64,000 bases of DNA from Actinomycetaceae bacterium (GTDB lineage Bacteria; Actinomycetota; Actinomycetes; Actinomycetales; Actinomycetaceae). The stretch's first letter is position 1. Every line of letters begins with the position of its first letter. The notes under the pieces were generated by a model. The model was not told the DNA's origin and ran no database searches. It saw only the letters and a list, made by a program, of their open reading frames with translations. The stretch spans positions 1-64,000 of the forward strand of contig JAUNUK010000001.1 in assembly GCA_030538185.1 (NCBI GenBank), read 5' to 3'. Shown here piece by piece: positions 19,089 through 27,254 of the stretch. A program made the position numbers and the translations under genes.

Positions 19089-20171
19089 CTAGTTATGAAG
19101 CTCCATATAGTCGGTTTCGTTCACGATGAAACCGCGCTGGGTGGCCTCGTCTAAGCACAGTAGTTCGTAGCCGCCCTCGTCATTGTTGTTGTAATCTCCG
19201 GCGAAAAGCATGTGACAGATGAAGTCGCCGTTATTGACCCATGAACCCAGTGGCAGGGGCGTGACGTCGAAACGGGAGTTGATGGGTGGGCCTTGGCCGT
19301 CCTCGCCGTCGGGCATGGCATCCATCTGGACCATCGTGGGGTCGCCTCGACACTCGCCGTATGTGAAGAGTGAGTCGGTGCCGTCGCCAAGCAACGAGGC
19401 CACCCCGCCCATCAAAGAGCCTTCATTGCAGAGTTTGCCTGCGTCCCTGCCTTTCGGTTCGGGTGCCTTGATCATGTCGCAGTGAACACCTGGCACCCAC
19501 ACCGGGTCATAGGGGTAACCGTCGCCGGTCGCTATCTCGTCCAGGGTCCCGCGCATGGCGTACGGTTTGTTCATGAAGATGTGCTGTGGCCAGTCTTCGT
19601 CACCGATCGCAGAAGTGTCAGTGTTCATGGTGCACACCATATTGCCGTCCGGGCTGCGAAACATCAGCACGTGGTCGGCTTCTATAAACGCCTGCCGGTC
19701 GGCGGCACTTTTCGGGTCCTCTTGGATTTTTTGTGACAGCGCGTGGGCGTCTCGGAAGTTCGTCACTCGCATATCTGCCCAGTTCGGGTCAGGTGTGATT
19801 CCGCTGGTTGGAGGCATATCAGTCCTTTTGTTTGTTCCGGTGTCGCCGGTATTGCCGGTATTGCCGGTGTCGCCGGGCACAGGTTTTTCTCCCGAGGGCG
19901 AGGCGTTGTTAGCGTTCTTGCCTTGGATAATCGCGAAGGCCAAGGCTGCTGTCACAACGGAAACCAGCACGGCCAATATGATAATGGCGACGATCAGGGG
20001 TTTTCTGGCTGCGCGCGCAGGGTCATGGTCAGGCGAGTACGCCGGGGCATACGGTGTCGGTTGAGGCGGGTACGGCTGCACGGGGGGCTGCGCAGACGGC
20101 TGTGGCTGCTGGGGTTGGGATGGGTGTTGCGGGTGTTGGCCTTGCGGATGCTGAGGCTGTTGTGGGTACAT
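19089..20171 (-). CDS. Pro/Gln-rich membrane-anchored exported protein, paralogue 1
   Basis: A 360-residue protein. Residues 1-55 are a cytoplasmic Pro/Gln/His-rich stretch (MYPQQPQHPQGQ). A basic stop-transfer flank and one membrane helix (about 59-83) follow, then a Gly-Asn-Thr linker and an extracellular Cys domain. Motifs shared with the neighbour at 20231-21214 are SPDGNMVCTM, CDMIKAPE, FTYGECRGDP, GDFICHML and CLDEATQRGFIVNETDYMEL. It appears to be a tandem duplicate of that gene. It is convergent with clpC. Function unknown. Confidence 0.75.
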   Translation of the reverse strand: MYPQQPQHPQGQHPQHPSQPQQPQPSAQPPVQPYPPQPTPYAPAYSPDHDPARAARKPLIVAIIILAVLVSVVTAALAFAIIQGKNANNASPSGEKPVPGDTGNTGNTGDTGTNKRTDMPPTSGITPDPNWADMRVTNFRDAHALSQKIQEDPKSAADRQAFIEADHVLMFRSPDGNMVCTMNTDTSAIGDEDWPQHIFMNKPYAMRGTLDEIATGDGYPYDPVWVPGVHCDMIKAPEPKGRDAGKLCNEGSLMGGVASLLGDGTDSLFTYGECRGDPTMVQMDAMPDGEDGQGPPINSRFDVTPLPLGSWVNNGDFICHMLFAGDYNNNDEGGYELLCLDEATQRGFIVNETDYMELHN

Positions 20172-20230
20172 GTTAACTCCTGGAGAGATTGAGGGAGCAA
20201 AGATATTGTGTTTGTCAGGGTATCGCTGTG

Positions 20231-21214
20231 TTACCGCAGTTCGCGATAGTCCTCGGGGTCGATGGCGAAGCCGCGTTTAGAGACCTCGTCCAGGCAGACG
20301 ATGCCCGAACCGGGTGTCGGTGTGCTCTTGGGGTTCAAGAAGCACATGAAATCGCCGTTCTTCAGGTATGAATCTGAAGGCAGTTCGTGCAGATTAAAAC
20401 GTTGGTTGGGGTTGGGATTGCCGGATTCCGGCCCTGCGTCAAAGCCGATGTGTGAGATGTCCCCGCGGCAAACACCGTAGGTGAACTCCGCTTGGTTCGA
20501 CGTGCGGGCAAATGTTAGGTGTCCGCTGCTAAAAGCGAGGTCACAGTTGTGATCAAAATCCTCGGGTTTTATGTCGGGGGCATCCAACATTTCGCAGGCC
20601 ACCCCGGGCAAGAATCGGCCAGTATCTGACTGGTCAGTCGCCGCCTTTTGGATCCATTCGGCGTTTTCGCCTTCCGGCCAGTAATACGGGCCGTCATCTT
20701 TGCTGATGGTGCACACCATATTGCCGTCCCAAGTCCTAAACAGCATGTCGGTGTCGTTGACCAGGAAGTCCGGGGGATTGAAGGAATCCAGCGGAGGGAT
20801 CAGGTTATTGTCGAGGAACGCCATCGCCTGAGCGTAGGTAGTGAACTCGCCAGGGGCCAGGTTGCTGCCAGTTTCAGGCCCATCCGTGGTTTCGGTCGGC
20901 CCAGGCTTGGGTGGCTCAGTTTTTGTTCCCGAGGGCGAGGCCTTGGTATCCGGGTCTTTGTCTTTGGGTGTTAGCGCCACGAATCCGAGGGCCGCGCCCA
21001 GCCCCAGAACCAAAACCCCCAGGACACTAATGCCGATGATCAACGGCGTGCGCGTGTTCTTGGGTGGCTGCTGGGGTGGATAGGGGTACTGGCCTGGCTG
21101 CGCAGGTTGACCTGGTTGACCAGGGTATCCAGGCGGGTAATACCCCGGCGGGGGCTGCTGAGGAGGCTGTTGCGGTTGTTGACCTTGCGGGTACTGCGGC
21201 TGCTGCGGATACAT
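20231..21214 (-). CDS. Pro/Gln-rich membrane-anchored exported protein, paralogue 2
   Basis: A 327-residue protein with the same plan as the 19089-20171 protein. A Pro/Gln-rich cytoplasmic stretch (MYPQQPQYPQGQQPQQPPQQ) is followed by one membrane helix at about 60-80. The extracellular domain carries TWDGNMVCTI, CEMLDAPDI, FTYGVCRGDI, NGDFMCFL and CLDEVSKRGFAIDPEDYREL. The Gly-Pro repeats near residues 22-45 suggest a disordered cytoplasmic tether. Six Cys positions are conserved between the two, consistent with disulfides outside the membrane. It has its own leader, and the 59-bp gap suggests co-transcription with paralogue 1. Confidence 0.75.
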   Translation of the reverse strand: MYPQQPQYPQGQQPQQPPQQPPPGYYPPGYPGQPGQPAQPGQYPYPPQQPPKNTRTPLIIGISVLGVLVLGLGAALGFVALTPKDKDPDTKASPSGTKTEPPKPGPTETTDGPETGSNLAPGEFTTYAQAMAFLDNNLIPPLDSFNPPDFLVNDTDMLFRTWDGNMVCTISKDDGPYYWPEGENAEWIQKAATDQSDTGRFLPGVACEMLDAPDIKPEDFDHNCDLAFSSGHLTFARTSNQAEFTYGVCRGDISHIGFDAGPESGNPNPNQRFNLHELPSDSYLKNGDFMCFLNPKSTPTPGSGIVCLDEVSKRGFAIDPEDYRELR

Positions 21215-21640
21215 GGTGACTCCCGGAGAGATTGGGGACGCTAGCTCTTCATGAGGGATACACCTGGTTCATGAAGGGTGGTGTCAGCAACCGTCACCCT
21301 CGGTACCTAGCTGCAACCCTCACGCAGAGTTGGAACCCTTTGATTATCTCAGGTGCCGTCACGGTTTGGAAGACTTCGCCCTCGGAAATAAATGTGGTGA
21401 GTGTGGTGGCTGGGACCTCGTTTTCGTGGCCTGACATGTCAAACCACCATTTTTATCGAGCAATCTGCCCCACAGCAATCCCGCAAATTTCGCTGCAATC
21501 AACGTTCACACAGCTCCTCAGTCATCTATCTGTCCAGGTACTACAAATTTATGCGTACGTATGGCACACTAGTTATATTAGTTTTCGTATCGCGGAATAG
21601 TAGTTCCACAATACAGAATAGTATGACGAAAGGTTATGCG
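21215..21640. other. Intergenic region with inverted repeat and cassette fragment
   Basis: No complete gene is supported. An inverted repeat CTTCATGA/TCATGAAG (21247-21254 and 21269-21276) is a possible operator between divergent genes. A 32-bp stretch at 21427-21458 is nearly identical to part of the PKD-like protein genes at 23705-24544 and 49317-50153. Just before the permease start there is AAAGG, supporting GTG at 21641. Confidence 0.5.
21427..21458 (+). repeat. 32-bp fragment matching the PKD-like genes
   Basis: 30 of 32 bases match 49963-49994 and its counterpart in copy A (encoding WPDMSNHHFYR). It lies upstream of the NCS1 permease. Flanks do not match. Probably a gene fossil or a shared recombination site. 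Confidence 0.7.
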
Positions 21641-23143
21641 GTGATTTCCCAAGGCAATGGAGCCACGGATCCATCAAATCCGGCACAAAATCAACAACTT
21701 CCCGTCAGCGACAGGCTGCACAACGACGACATTAAACCCGTCACAAACCAAAACTGGACCACCTACAACTTGTTCGCCATGTGGATGTCCAATGTTCACT
21801 CCGTTGCAGGCTACGTCTTTGCTGCGGGTCTCTTTGCCTTAGGCCTAAACGGCTGGCAAGTCTTTTCCGCCCTTATCGCGGGCGTGACAATCATCTATTT
21901 CTTCACAAACCTGACCGGAGCCATGGGACAAAAGTGGGGCATTGCTTTCGCCGCCGCGTGTAGACCCGCATTCGGGGTTTTCGGGGCCAACATCCCTTCC
22001 ATGATCAAGGCCACCACTGCAACCGTTTGGTACGGCATCCAAACGTGGGTTGCCTCTAATGCCTTGGTCGTCGTGGGTCTAAAGTTCTGGCCGTCACTGG
22101 GAGGGCTCGCCAAAGGTTCCTTCCTTGGATTGACACCCCTGGGATGGATCTGTTTTGCAATCATGTGGTCTGCACAAATCCTGGTTTTCTACTACGGCTG
22201 GGAGGCCATTAGAAAGTTCTGTGACTGGGCAGGTCCTGCGATCTATGTGGTCATGGCAGTTCTGGCCATCTGGATTGTTGCAAAAGCGGGAGGCCTGGGC
22301 CATATTTCCTTCAGTCTTTCTTCTGAGCAGCTTTCCGGAGGAGCCGCTTTACACCAGTGGCTGTTGGCTTTGGCCTTCACTGTTGCATGGTTTGCTGGCA
22401 CCACCCTGAACTTTGCGGATTTTGGCCGCCTGGTTCGATCTCCCAAGTGCATGAAAGTTGGAAACTTCCTCGGCTTGCCCATTAACTTCACGCTCTTTGC
22501 TCTGGCAGCAGTGGTCACCACATCGGGAGGCCTGCAGGTTTTCGGTGAACTTATCACCGACCCGGTTTTGCTGGTCGCGCGCATCGACAACCACACCGCT
22601 GCCCTCCTGGGCGCCTTGACGTTTATGACAGCGACCATCGCCACGAATATCGTGGCAAACTTCGTCTCCGCCTCAATGGACCTGGCCAACCTTGTTCCTC
22701 ATGTCCTAACCTTCCGCAAGGCTGGGCTGGTCGCCTCCGTCGTCGCAGTCATAGTGATGCCCTGGAAGCTGTACGCAAACGCCGCTATGGTGCAATACAC
22801 CCTCGGCACTTTGGGCGCCTTTATCGGTCCAATCTTCGGCATTATTGTTATGGATTACTACATTTTGCGCAAGAAACAAATCAGCCTGGAACACCTCTAC
22901 ACCGCGTCTCCTGAAGGCGTGTACTACTACAACAAGGGTTTCAACTCGAAGGCCATTATCGCCCTCGTTTTGGCTGGCGTGATTTCTAACCTCATTGCCC
23001 ACGTCCCAGTGTTTTCCGGGTTGGCGGCCTTTTCTTGGTTCTTTGGCGCAGGTTTCGGTGCCCTGTTCCATTTCCTTCTTTCACGCCGGGATATTATCGC
23101 TGTTCAGGCTAAGCTTTTTGGGGAGGTAAACAATGGAGATTAG
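21641..23143 (+). CDS. NCS1-family nucleobase permease
   Basis: A 500-residue transporter with about 12 hydrophobic segments. The early motif NWTTYNLFAMWMSNVHSVAG and the internal FAGTTLNFADFGR-type segment match NCS1 cytosine/purine/allantoin permeases. The stop lies inside the start of the next gene (11-bp overlap), a Zn-dependent cytosine-deaminase-like protein, so cytosine or a related base is the likely substrate. The open frame begins earlier, but GTG at 21641 has AAAGG upstream; ATG at 21623 is an alternative without a ribosome site. Confidence 0.88.
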   Translation: MISQGNGATDPSNPAQNQQLPVSDRLHNDDIKPVTNQNWTTYNLFAMWMSNVHSVAGYVFAAGLFALGLNGWQVFSALIAGVTIIYFFTNLTGAMGQKWGIAFAAACRPAFGVFGANIPSMIKATTATVWYGIQTWVASNALVVVGLKFWPSLGGLAKGSFLGLTPLGWICFAIMWSAQILVFYYGWEAIRKFCDWAGPAIYVVMAVLAIWIVAKAGGLGHISFSLSSEQLSGGAALHQWLLALAFTVAWFAGTTLNFADFGRLVRSPKCMKVGNFLGLPINFTLFALAAVVTTSGGLQVFGELITDPVLLVARIDNHTAALLGALTFMTATIATNIVANFVSASMDLANLVPHVLTFRKAGLVASVVAVIVMPWKLYANAAMVQYTLGTLGAFIGPIFGIIVMDYYILRKKQISLEHLYTASPEGVYYYNKGFNSKAIIALVLAGVISNLIAHVPVFSGLAAFSWFFGAGFGALFHFLLSRRDIIAVQAKLFGEVNNGD

Positions 23144-23597
23144 CCAGATAGACCAAAAGGGTTTGAAAGCAGCAATATCTGCAGCCCAGACAGGGATTTC
23201 CGAGGGCGGCATGCCCTTTGGTGCAGCCCTTGTAAACAGCCGTGGCGACATCCTGGCCACAGGTCACAATAGGCAAATCCAGTCGAAGCGCTGGCTTGCA
23301 CATGCAGAAACCGAGTGTTTAGAGTCCTTCTTGACATCCCTGGAAAAGCGGGCTTCCTTGGCGGACGTGACCTTGTACGCCACTGAGGCTCCGTGTCCCA
23401 TGTGTGCAGGTGCGGCACTTGTCGCGGGTATTGGGCGCTGTGTCGTTGGCGAAGCTCACCACTACACAGGAGCATTGGAGCTGTTGCGTGCAGCCGAGGT
23501 CGAGGTCCTAGTCCTTGACGATAAGGACTGCATAGACATGGTCACCGATTTTCGCCGCGACCACGCCGAGCGCTGGAACCAACTAAGCGCCGGCTGA
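23133..23597 (+). CDS. Cytosine/nucleobase deaminase (yeast Fcy1-like CDA fold)
   Basis: A 154-residue zinc deaminase. HAE (in LAHAETECLES) supplies the zinc His and the catalytic Glu; PCPMCAGA supplies the two zinc Cys. The C-terminal sequence VEVLVLDDKDC and the closing Arg/Trp helix resemble the small eukaryotic-type cytosine deaminase rather than the large bacterial CodA. It presumably deaminates cytosine to uracil for salvage. It overlaps the NCS1 permease gene by 11 bp, so import and deamination are coupled. Guanine or another nucleobase remains possible. Confidence 0.8.
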   Translation: MEISQIDQKGLKAAISAAQTGISEGGMPFGAALVNSRGDILATGHNRQIQSKRWLAHAETECLESFLTSLEKRASLADVTLYATEAPCPMCAGAALVAGIGRCVVGEAHHYTGALELLRAAEVEVLVLDDKDCIDMVTDFRRDHAERWNQLSAG

Positions 23598-23704
23598 CAT
23601 TCTCGCTGAGCCTATCGTCTAGGGTTTGAGCCTATTCATTGGGGGTGTGCCCGGTGAATAGGTTCGGGACTTGGGTGATAGGCTCGGCGGTTATTGGGTG
23701 GGGA

Positions 23705-24544
23705 TTATGTGTTGGGGGCGACGAGGTAGGGGATCCAGTCTCTGATTTCGAAGCGGGGGCTGGTGGTGGAGGTTTCTAGGGTTCCTAGTACTTTGCCTGT
23801 TTGTCCGGTGGCTGCTACCCAGGTTCCGGCCCATGTTGTCGTTAAGGTTATGGCTGCGTGCCCGCGTGTACGATAAAAATGGTGGTTGGACATGTCTGGC
23901 CAAGGTGCTCCTGGGTGCGTGGTGTGTGTGACGCTGCCATCTCCCCAGTCCCAACGGTAATTTGTGGCTTGTAGGGTGACGGTGATGGGGACACCAAGGA
24001 CTTCGCCTTGCAGGGTTTGGCTTGTGCTGGTTGTGTAGGCAATGGTTTCCATATTGACCAGTACCCAATCGCGTTTCTCTATCGGGGGTGAAGACCCTAG
24101 TTGTGGTGAAGCCACGCCAAGAGACTGTACATCCGAGGCGGTGACAACTAAACCAGATGACCCTTCATCTTCTTCTTCATCGTCGTCTCGATTAATATCC
24201 GCCAAACAAAACCCCAAGCGCCCCGGGTGTGAATCACCAAACGAAGAATCACACAACAACGGCCCAGCCTCCCGAGTCACAATTTCGGGCTGAGAAATAT
24301 CGTAGGGCCTTCGATAATCTGGAACAGCTAAATCGTTTGGTCTGCCAGCTTCCTCACTTCTGATTGGGGGAGGTGTAGCACTCTGTATCACTCCTCTAAT
24401 CTCAACCGTGTCGTAACCAGGAGCATCGACTGAAACGATATGGTCAAGATCCGCATTTACAGCCCACAAGCTTTGTGGAAGAAATGGTGCGACCGAAACT
24501 ACCAATGCGGCACTCAACAAAAAGGACAATAACGTTTGTTTCAC
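23705..24544 (-). CDS. Secreted PKD-like domain protein, cassette copy A
   Basis: A 279-residue exported protein. An N-terminal signal peptide (MKQTLLSFLLSAALVVSV) is followed by a variable region to about residue 95. The conserved part includes LCDSSFGDSHPGRLGFCLAD, an acidic Asp/Glu run, and a PKD-like core YRWDWGDGS ... WPDMSNHHFYRTRGH, where the DWGDG and H-Y-RTRG strands are typical of PKD folds. From about residue 94 onward it is nearly identical to the copy at 49317-50153. It starts with GTG overlapping the DUF6318 stop (GTGA). It may be a surface or adhesion component; function unknown. Confidence 0.75.
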   Translation of the reverse strand: MKQTLLSFLLSAALVVSVAPFLPQSLWAVNADLDHIVSVDAPGYDTVEIRGVIQSATPPPIRSEEAGRPNDLAVPDYRRPYDISQPEIVTREAGPLLCDSSFGDSHPGRLGFCLADINRDDDEEEDEGSSGLVVTASDVQSLGVASPQLGSSPPIEKRDWVLVNMETIAYTTSTSQTLQGEVLGVPITVTLQATNYRWDWGDGSVTHTTHPGAPWPDMSNHHFYRTRGHAAITLTTTWAGTWVAATGQTGKVLGTLETSTTSPRFEIRDWIPYLVAPNT

Positions 24545-25362
24545 TTTTCATCCTCTTCAAACACGGGGCGGCCTCCCGAGACAACTTTCCGTTGGCCGTC
24601 AACCATCTTGGAGCGAATCGAGAAATCAAAAAAACCTGGAGGATCGTCGTACACGACATTGCCCTCCTTGTCGATAGTTTTTCCGCTGTTGTAGTTCATC
24701 GTGAACACGCATAAATGAGTGTTCTGTTCAGGTGCACATGCCAATTCTGTGGGCCAATGGTGCGCACCTTCAACGTGTCCCCCCTTTGCGTGAAACGAAG
24801 CAATATCCTTGATGAAAATCTGGCAAAAACTCGCAGCCTCTTCACACAGTTGCTTCATCGGCCGAAGATCGCCGGTTTGCACACCATAGTTGTAGGTCTC
24901 TATCCAGTACTCAGTAACGGCTTGAGCGCCTTCGAGGCTGTCTTCGTTCGCTTTCTCTGGGAAAATAGGCACGTCAATCGCAGTCTCGTTTTCTTTAGAC
25001 GTGACCGTCTCTTTGTTTTCGCCCGCCTTCTCTGGTCCCGCAGGGCTTTTGAGGCTCTCGTTGTATTCCTGCCCGATCCTCTTGTTTTCTGCCAGATTGT
25101 GTTCGCGGATCTTCCCGCTGGCAAACCAGCCACCCCAGGCGATCACCACCACTGCTATAACACCCAATACCGGGTAAAGATTCGTGTAGTCAAACCGTTT
25201 ACGGTGTAGCTCTTCAGCCAAATCCTGACCCACCCCACCAATCATCCACGTACTCCCGTTTCCTCATTGAAACCACGGCCACAACCACGCCCGCCCTCGG
25301 CAATCAAACAAACAAAAAACTAAATGTAAGAACAAACTAGAGGCAAGCAAACGGTATCAAAA
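23715..25362 (-). repeat. Inverted mosaic duplicate, copy A
   Basis: This copy of the DUF6318/PKD-like cassette matches 48493-50143 in opposite orientation. Two arms are nearly identical: the promoter plus the start of the first gene (24968-25362), and the 3' part of the second gene (23715-24265). The middle ~700 bp are divergent. The outer arm includes one copy of the CCGAGGGC motif. Confidence 0.85.
24541..25245 (-). CDS. DUF6318-like membrane-anchored protein, cassette copy A
   Basis: A 234-residue protein with a 22-residue cytoplasmic N-terminus and a membrane helix around LYPVLGVIAVVVIAWGGWFA. A charged linker and an extracellular domain with EYWIETYNYG...MKQLCEE...C follow, resembling the actinobacterial DUF6318 family. 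The first ~85 residues are almost identical to the copy at 48610-49320; the rest has diverged strongly. It is translationally coupled to the downstream PKD-like gene. Function unknown. Confidence 0.75.
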   Translation of the reverse strand: MIGGVGQDLAEELHRKRFDYTNLYPVLGVIAVVVIAWGGWFASGKIREHNLAENKRIGQEYNESLKSPAGPEKAGENKETVTSKENETAIDVPIFPEKANEDSLEGAQAVTEYWIETYNYGVQTGDLRPMKQLCEEAASFCQIFIKDIASFHAKGGHVEGAHHWPTELACAPEQNTHLCVFTMNYNSGKTIDKEGNVVYDDPPGFFDFSIRSKMVDGQRKVVSGGRPVFEEDEK

Positions 25363-25529
25363 CATTGCATCGCGAGTCAACGTATTTAGAGATTTGGTGT
25401 TAAAGCCCAGGCCTGCGTATTCAGAGGTGCGGCTTTCAGGTTTATCCACAGGTGCTGGAGGTGGCGTGGTTATCCACAAGATGTAAGATGCGGTGTTTTG
25501 GAGGCTGTGCACCTGGAACGGTGGTGGGC
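25246..25529. promoter_or_regulatory. Divergent intergenic region with two perfect DnaA boxes
   Basis: The left half is the duplicated promoter/leader of cassette A. The right half has TTATCCACA at 25442-25450 and at 25470-25478, in the same direction, 28 nt apart. Both match the DnaA-box consensus TTATNCACA. The second lies about 50 nt before the start of the DUF559-like gene. Confidence 0.55.
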
Positions 25530-26354
25530 ATGATTGACAAAGGGCCGTACACCAAAAACCAACTCGCAGAACGCGGAGTAGATGAAAAAGAGTTACGAAG
25601 GTTGATGTCCTTGGGGCGGTTGCGGAGGGTTGCTCGGGGGTGGTACGCCGAAAGTGGGTCGCCAAAGGGCGCTGTGCGTGCGGTGCAAATGGGGTGTCGG
25701 TTGGGGTGTTTGAGTGCTTGTGCGGAATATGGGTTGTGGGTTCCTCCGCATCGTGAATTGCATGTGGTGACGAACCCTGGTGTTCGATTGCCGAATCCGC
25801 GGCCGACAGATGTGCAGTTTCACCGCATATCTGTTCCGTGTGTGAGGGCGGTGTCTTCGTTGGAAGACAGCGTTGCCCAGGTGCTTCATCGACACGATGA
25901 AGAGACGGGACTTGTCGTGTTGGAGTCAGCGGTTAATAGGGGATTGTTGGGGGAACACTACGCTCGATATTTGTTGAAAAGTGTGCCGATGCGTGGACTG
26001 CGAAGTGAGCAGCATTTTTCGCCTTTAGCGCAGTCGGGGTCTGAGACGCGGCTGAGGTTATTTTTTCAAAGAAAGCAAGTGCCTGTAGAGCCGCAAGCTG
26101 TCATCTCTGGCGTTGGGCACGTCGATCTGCTGGTTGGAAAATCGTGGATTATTGAGGCAGATAGCCAGCAATTTCATTCTTCGTACAGACAAGTTGCTAC
26201 CGATTGTGAACGCGACATGGCTGTTCAGAGGCAAGGATATAGCCGTGTTCGGCTCAGCTACGAGCAGATTTGGGTGTCATGGCAACACACGCAGGAATGG
26301 CTGAAAACATTATTACGGACTCGACGACATTTGAGTCGACCGGTCGCGATATAG
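25530..26354 (+). CDS. AbiEi/DUF559-like protein with a restriction-type nuclease domain
   Basis: A 274-residue protein. The N-terminus (YTKNQLAERGVDEKELRRL...GRLRRVARGWYA) is a winged-helix of AbiEi-antitoxin type. The C-terminus (ETRLRLFFQRK...GHVDLLVGKSWIIEADSQQFHSS...DCERDMAVQRQGYSRVRL) matches the DUF559/very-short-patch-repair-like nuclease fold, with Asp (VDLLVG) and Glu (IEADS) as the presumed metal ligands. Such proteins are common and often solitary in actinobacteria, with unclear function. ATG at 25530 (MIDKGPYTK) is preferred over the long upstream extension. Confidence 0.75.
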   Translation: MIDKGPYTKNQLAERGVDEKELRRLMSLGRLRRVARGWYAESGSPKGAVRAVQMGCRLGCLSACAEYGLWVPPHRELHVVTNPGVRLPNPRPTDVQFHRISVPCVRAVSSLEDSVAQVLHRHDEETGLVVLESAVNRGLLGEHYARYLLKSVPMRGLRSEQHFSPLAQSGSETRLRLFFQRKQVPVEPQAVISGVGHVDLLVGKSWIIEADSQQFHSSYRQVATDCERDMAVQRQGYSRVRLSYEQIWVSWQHTQEWLKTLLRTRRHLSRPVAI

Positions 26355-26367
26355 GTTGTGGGTTTTG

Positions 26368-26430
26368 TTCAGCTATGTGGGTGCGTCGCGCTTCGCGTAT
26401 ATCGAAGCGCGACGCACCCACATAGCTGAA
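26368..26430. repeat. 28-bp perfect inverted repeat, 7-nt loop
   Basis: The arms at 26368-26395 and 26403-26430 are perfect reverse complements; the loop is CGTATAT. Neither side has a T-tract, so it is not a standard intrinsic terminator. It lies 13 bases after the DUF559-like gene. It may be a bidirectional mRNA-stabilising hairpin or a relic of a mobile-element end. Confidence 0.9.
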
Positions 26431-26579
26431 GGATGGGAGCAAACACTTCCGGACCCAAACAAAACTTGTCAAGTGCGTTTTACTCAAGTTCACGGAGCTT
26501 CGAAGCTTGTGCGCAGCCTGAGGATTTCCCCTGAGTCGCCCCCGAGCCGCCCCTGAACTAACCCTGGAATGCGCTTGGA

Positions 26580-27254
26580 ATGATTGTTCATTCACCTTCA
26601 CGGGTTACCATTGAGATGATGAATTCGCTACAAGCAGCGGAGGCTCGTGGCAAGAGCTCCGCACTGTCTTTCTTTGAACGCAACTTCGACGCCATCTCAA
26701 CCTGGTCAACCTGGGTGGGCCTTGTCGCATGTGCGGCGCTGGCGCTGTGGGCGTGGAAGGCAGGCGTCCTGACTTCGCTGGATTCGCTACAGGAATTCCT
26801 GGGGAAATTTGGCCCGCTTGCACCCGTTATTTTCATAGCATTCCAGATCATCCAAGTTGTCATCCCCGTCTTGCCGGGAGGGATTTCAACCGTGGTTGCC
26901 CCGGCCATGTTCGGTTGGGTCCTGGGGTTCATCTACAACTATGTGGGGCTGGTTGCCGGCTCGCTTGCGGCATTCCTGATTGCAAAACGCCTGGGAATGC
27001 CCTTTATTCGTCAGCATTTCTCGAAGCGCCTGTTGGAACGCTACGAGTCATGGACTTCTAACCGTCGGTTTACCGTGTATTTTGCGGCCGCAATCGCAGC
27101 TCCGCTTGCTCCCGATGATTTTCTGGTCTACTTGGCCGGCACTACCAACATGAGTCTTCGGACTTTCACCATTATCATGTTGACTTGTAAGCCGTGGGCG
27201 ATCATCGTCTACTGCTGGGGATTCGACTTTATCGTAAGGACGTTTTTCCAATGA
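26580..27254 (+). CDS. TVP38/TMEM64-family (VTT domain) membrane protein
   Basis: A 224-residue membrane protein with about five hydrophobic segments. The VTT/SNARE-associated signature is visible: FGPLAPVIFIAFQIIQVVIPVLPGG, then GFIYNYVGLVAGSLAAFLIAKRLG, and later APLAPDDFLVYLAGTTNMS. Family members are thought to act in membrane lipid scrambling or envelope integrity. ATG at 26580 is used; ATG at 26616 is a possible start, and neither has a strong ribosome site. It overlaps the glycosyltransferase gene by 4 nt (ATGA), suggesting a joint role in envelope lipid metabolism. Confidence 0.85.
   Translation: MIVHSPSRVTIEMMNSLQAAEARGKSSALSFFERNFDAISTWSTWVGLVACAALALWAWKAGVLTSLDSLQEFLGKFGPLAPVIFIAFQIIQVVIPVLPGGISTVVAPAMFGWVLGFIYNYVGLVAGSLAAFLIAKRLGMPFIRQHFSKRLLERYESWTSNRRFTVYFAAAIAAPLAPDDFLVYLAGTTNMSLRTFTIIMLTCKPWAIIVYCWGFDFIVRTFFQ

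Noticed and set aside
21215..21640. Riboswitch before the NCS1 permease
   Set aside because: No known purine, TPP or other riboswitch core could be matched; only an inverted repeat and a cassette fragment were seen.
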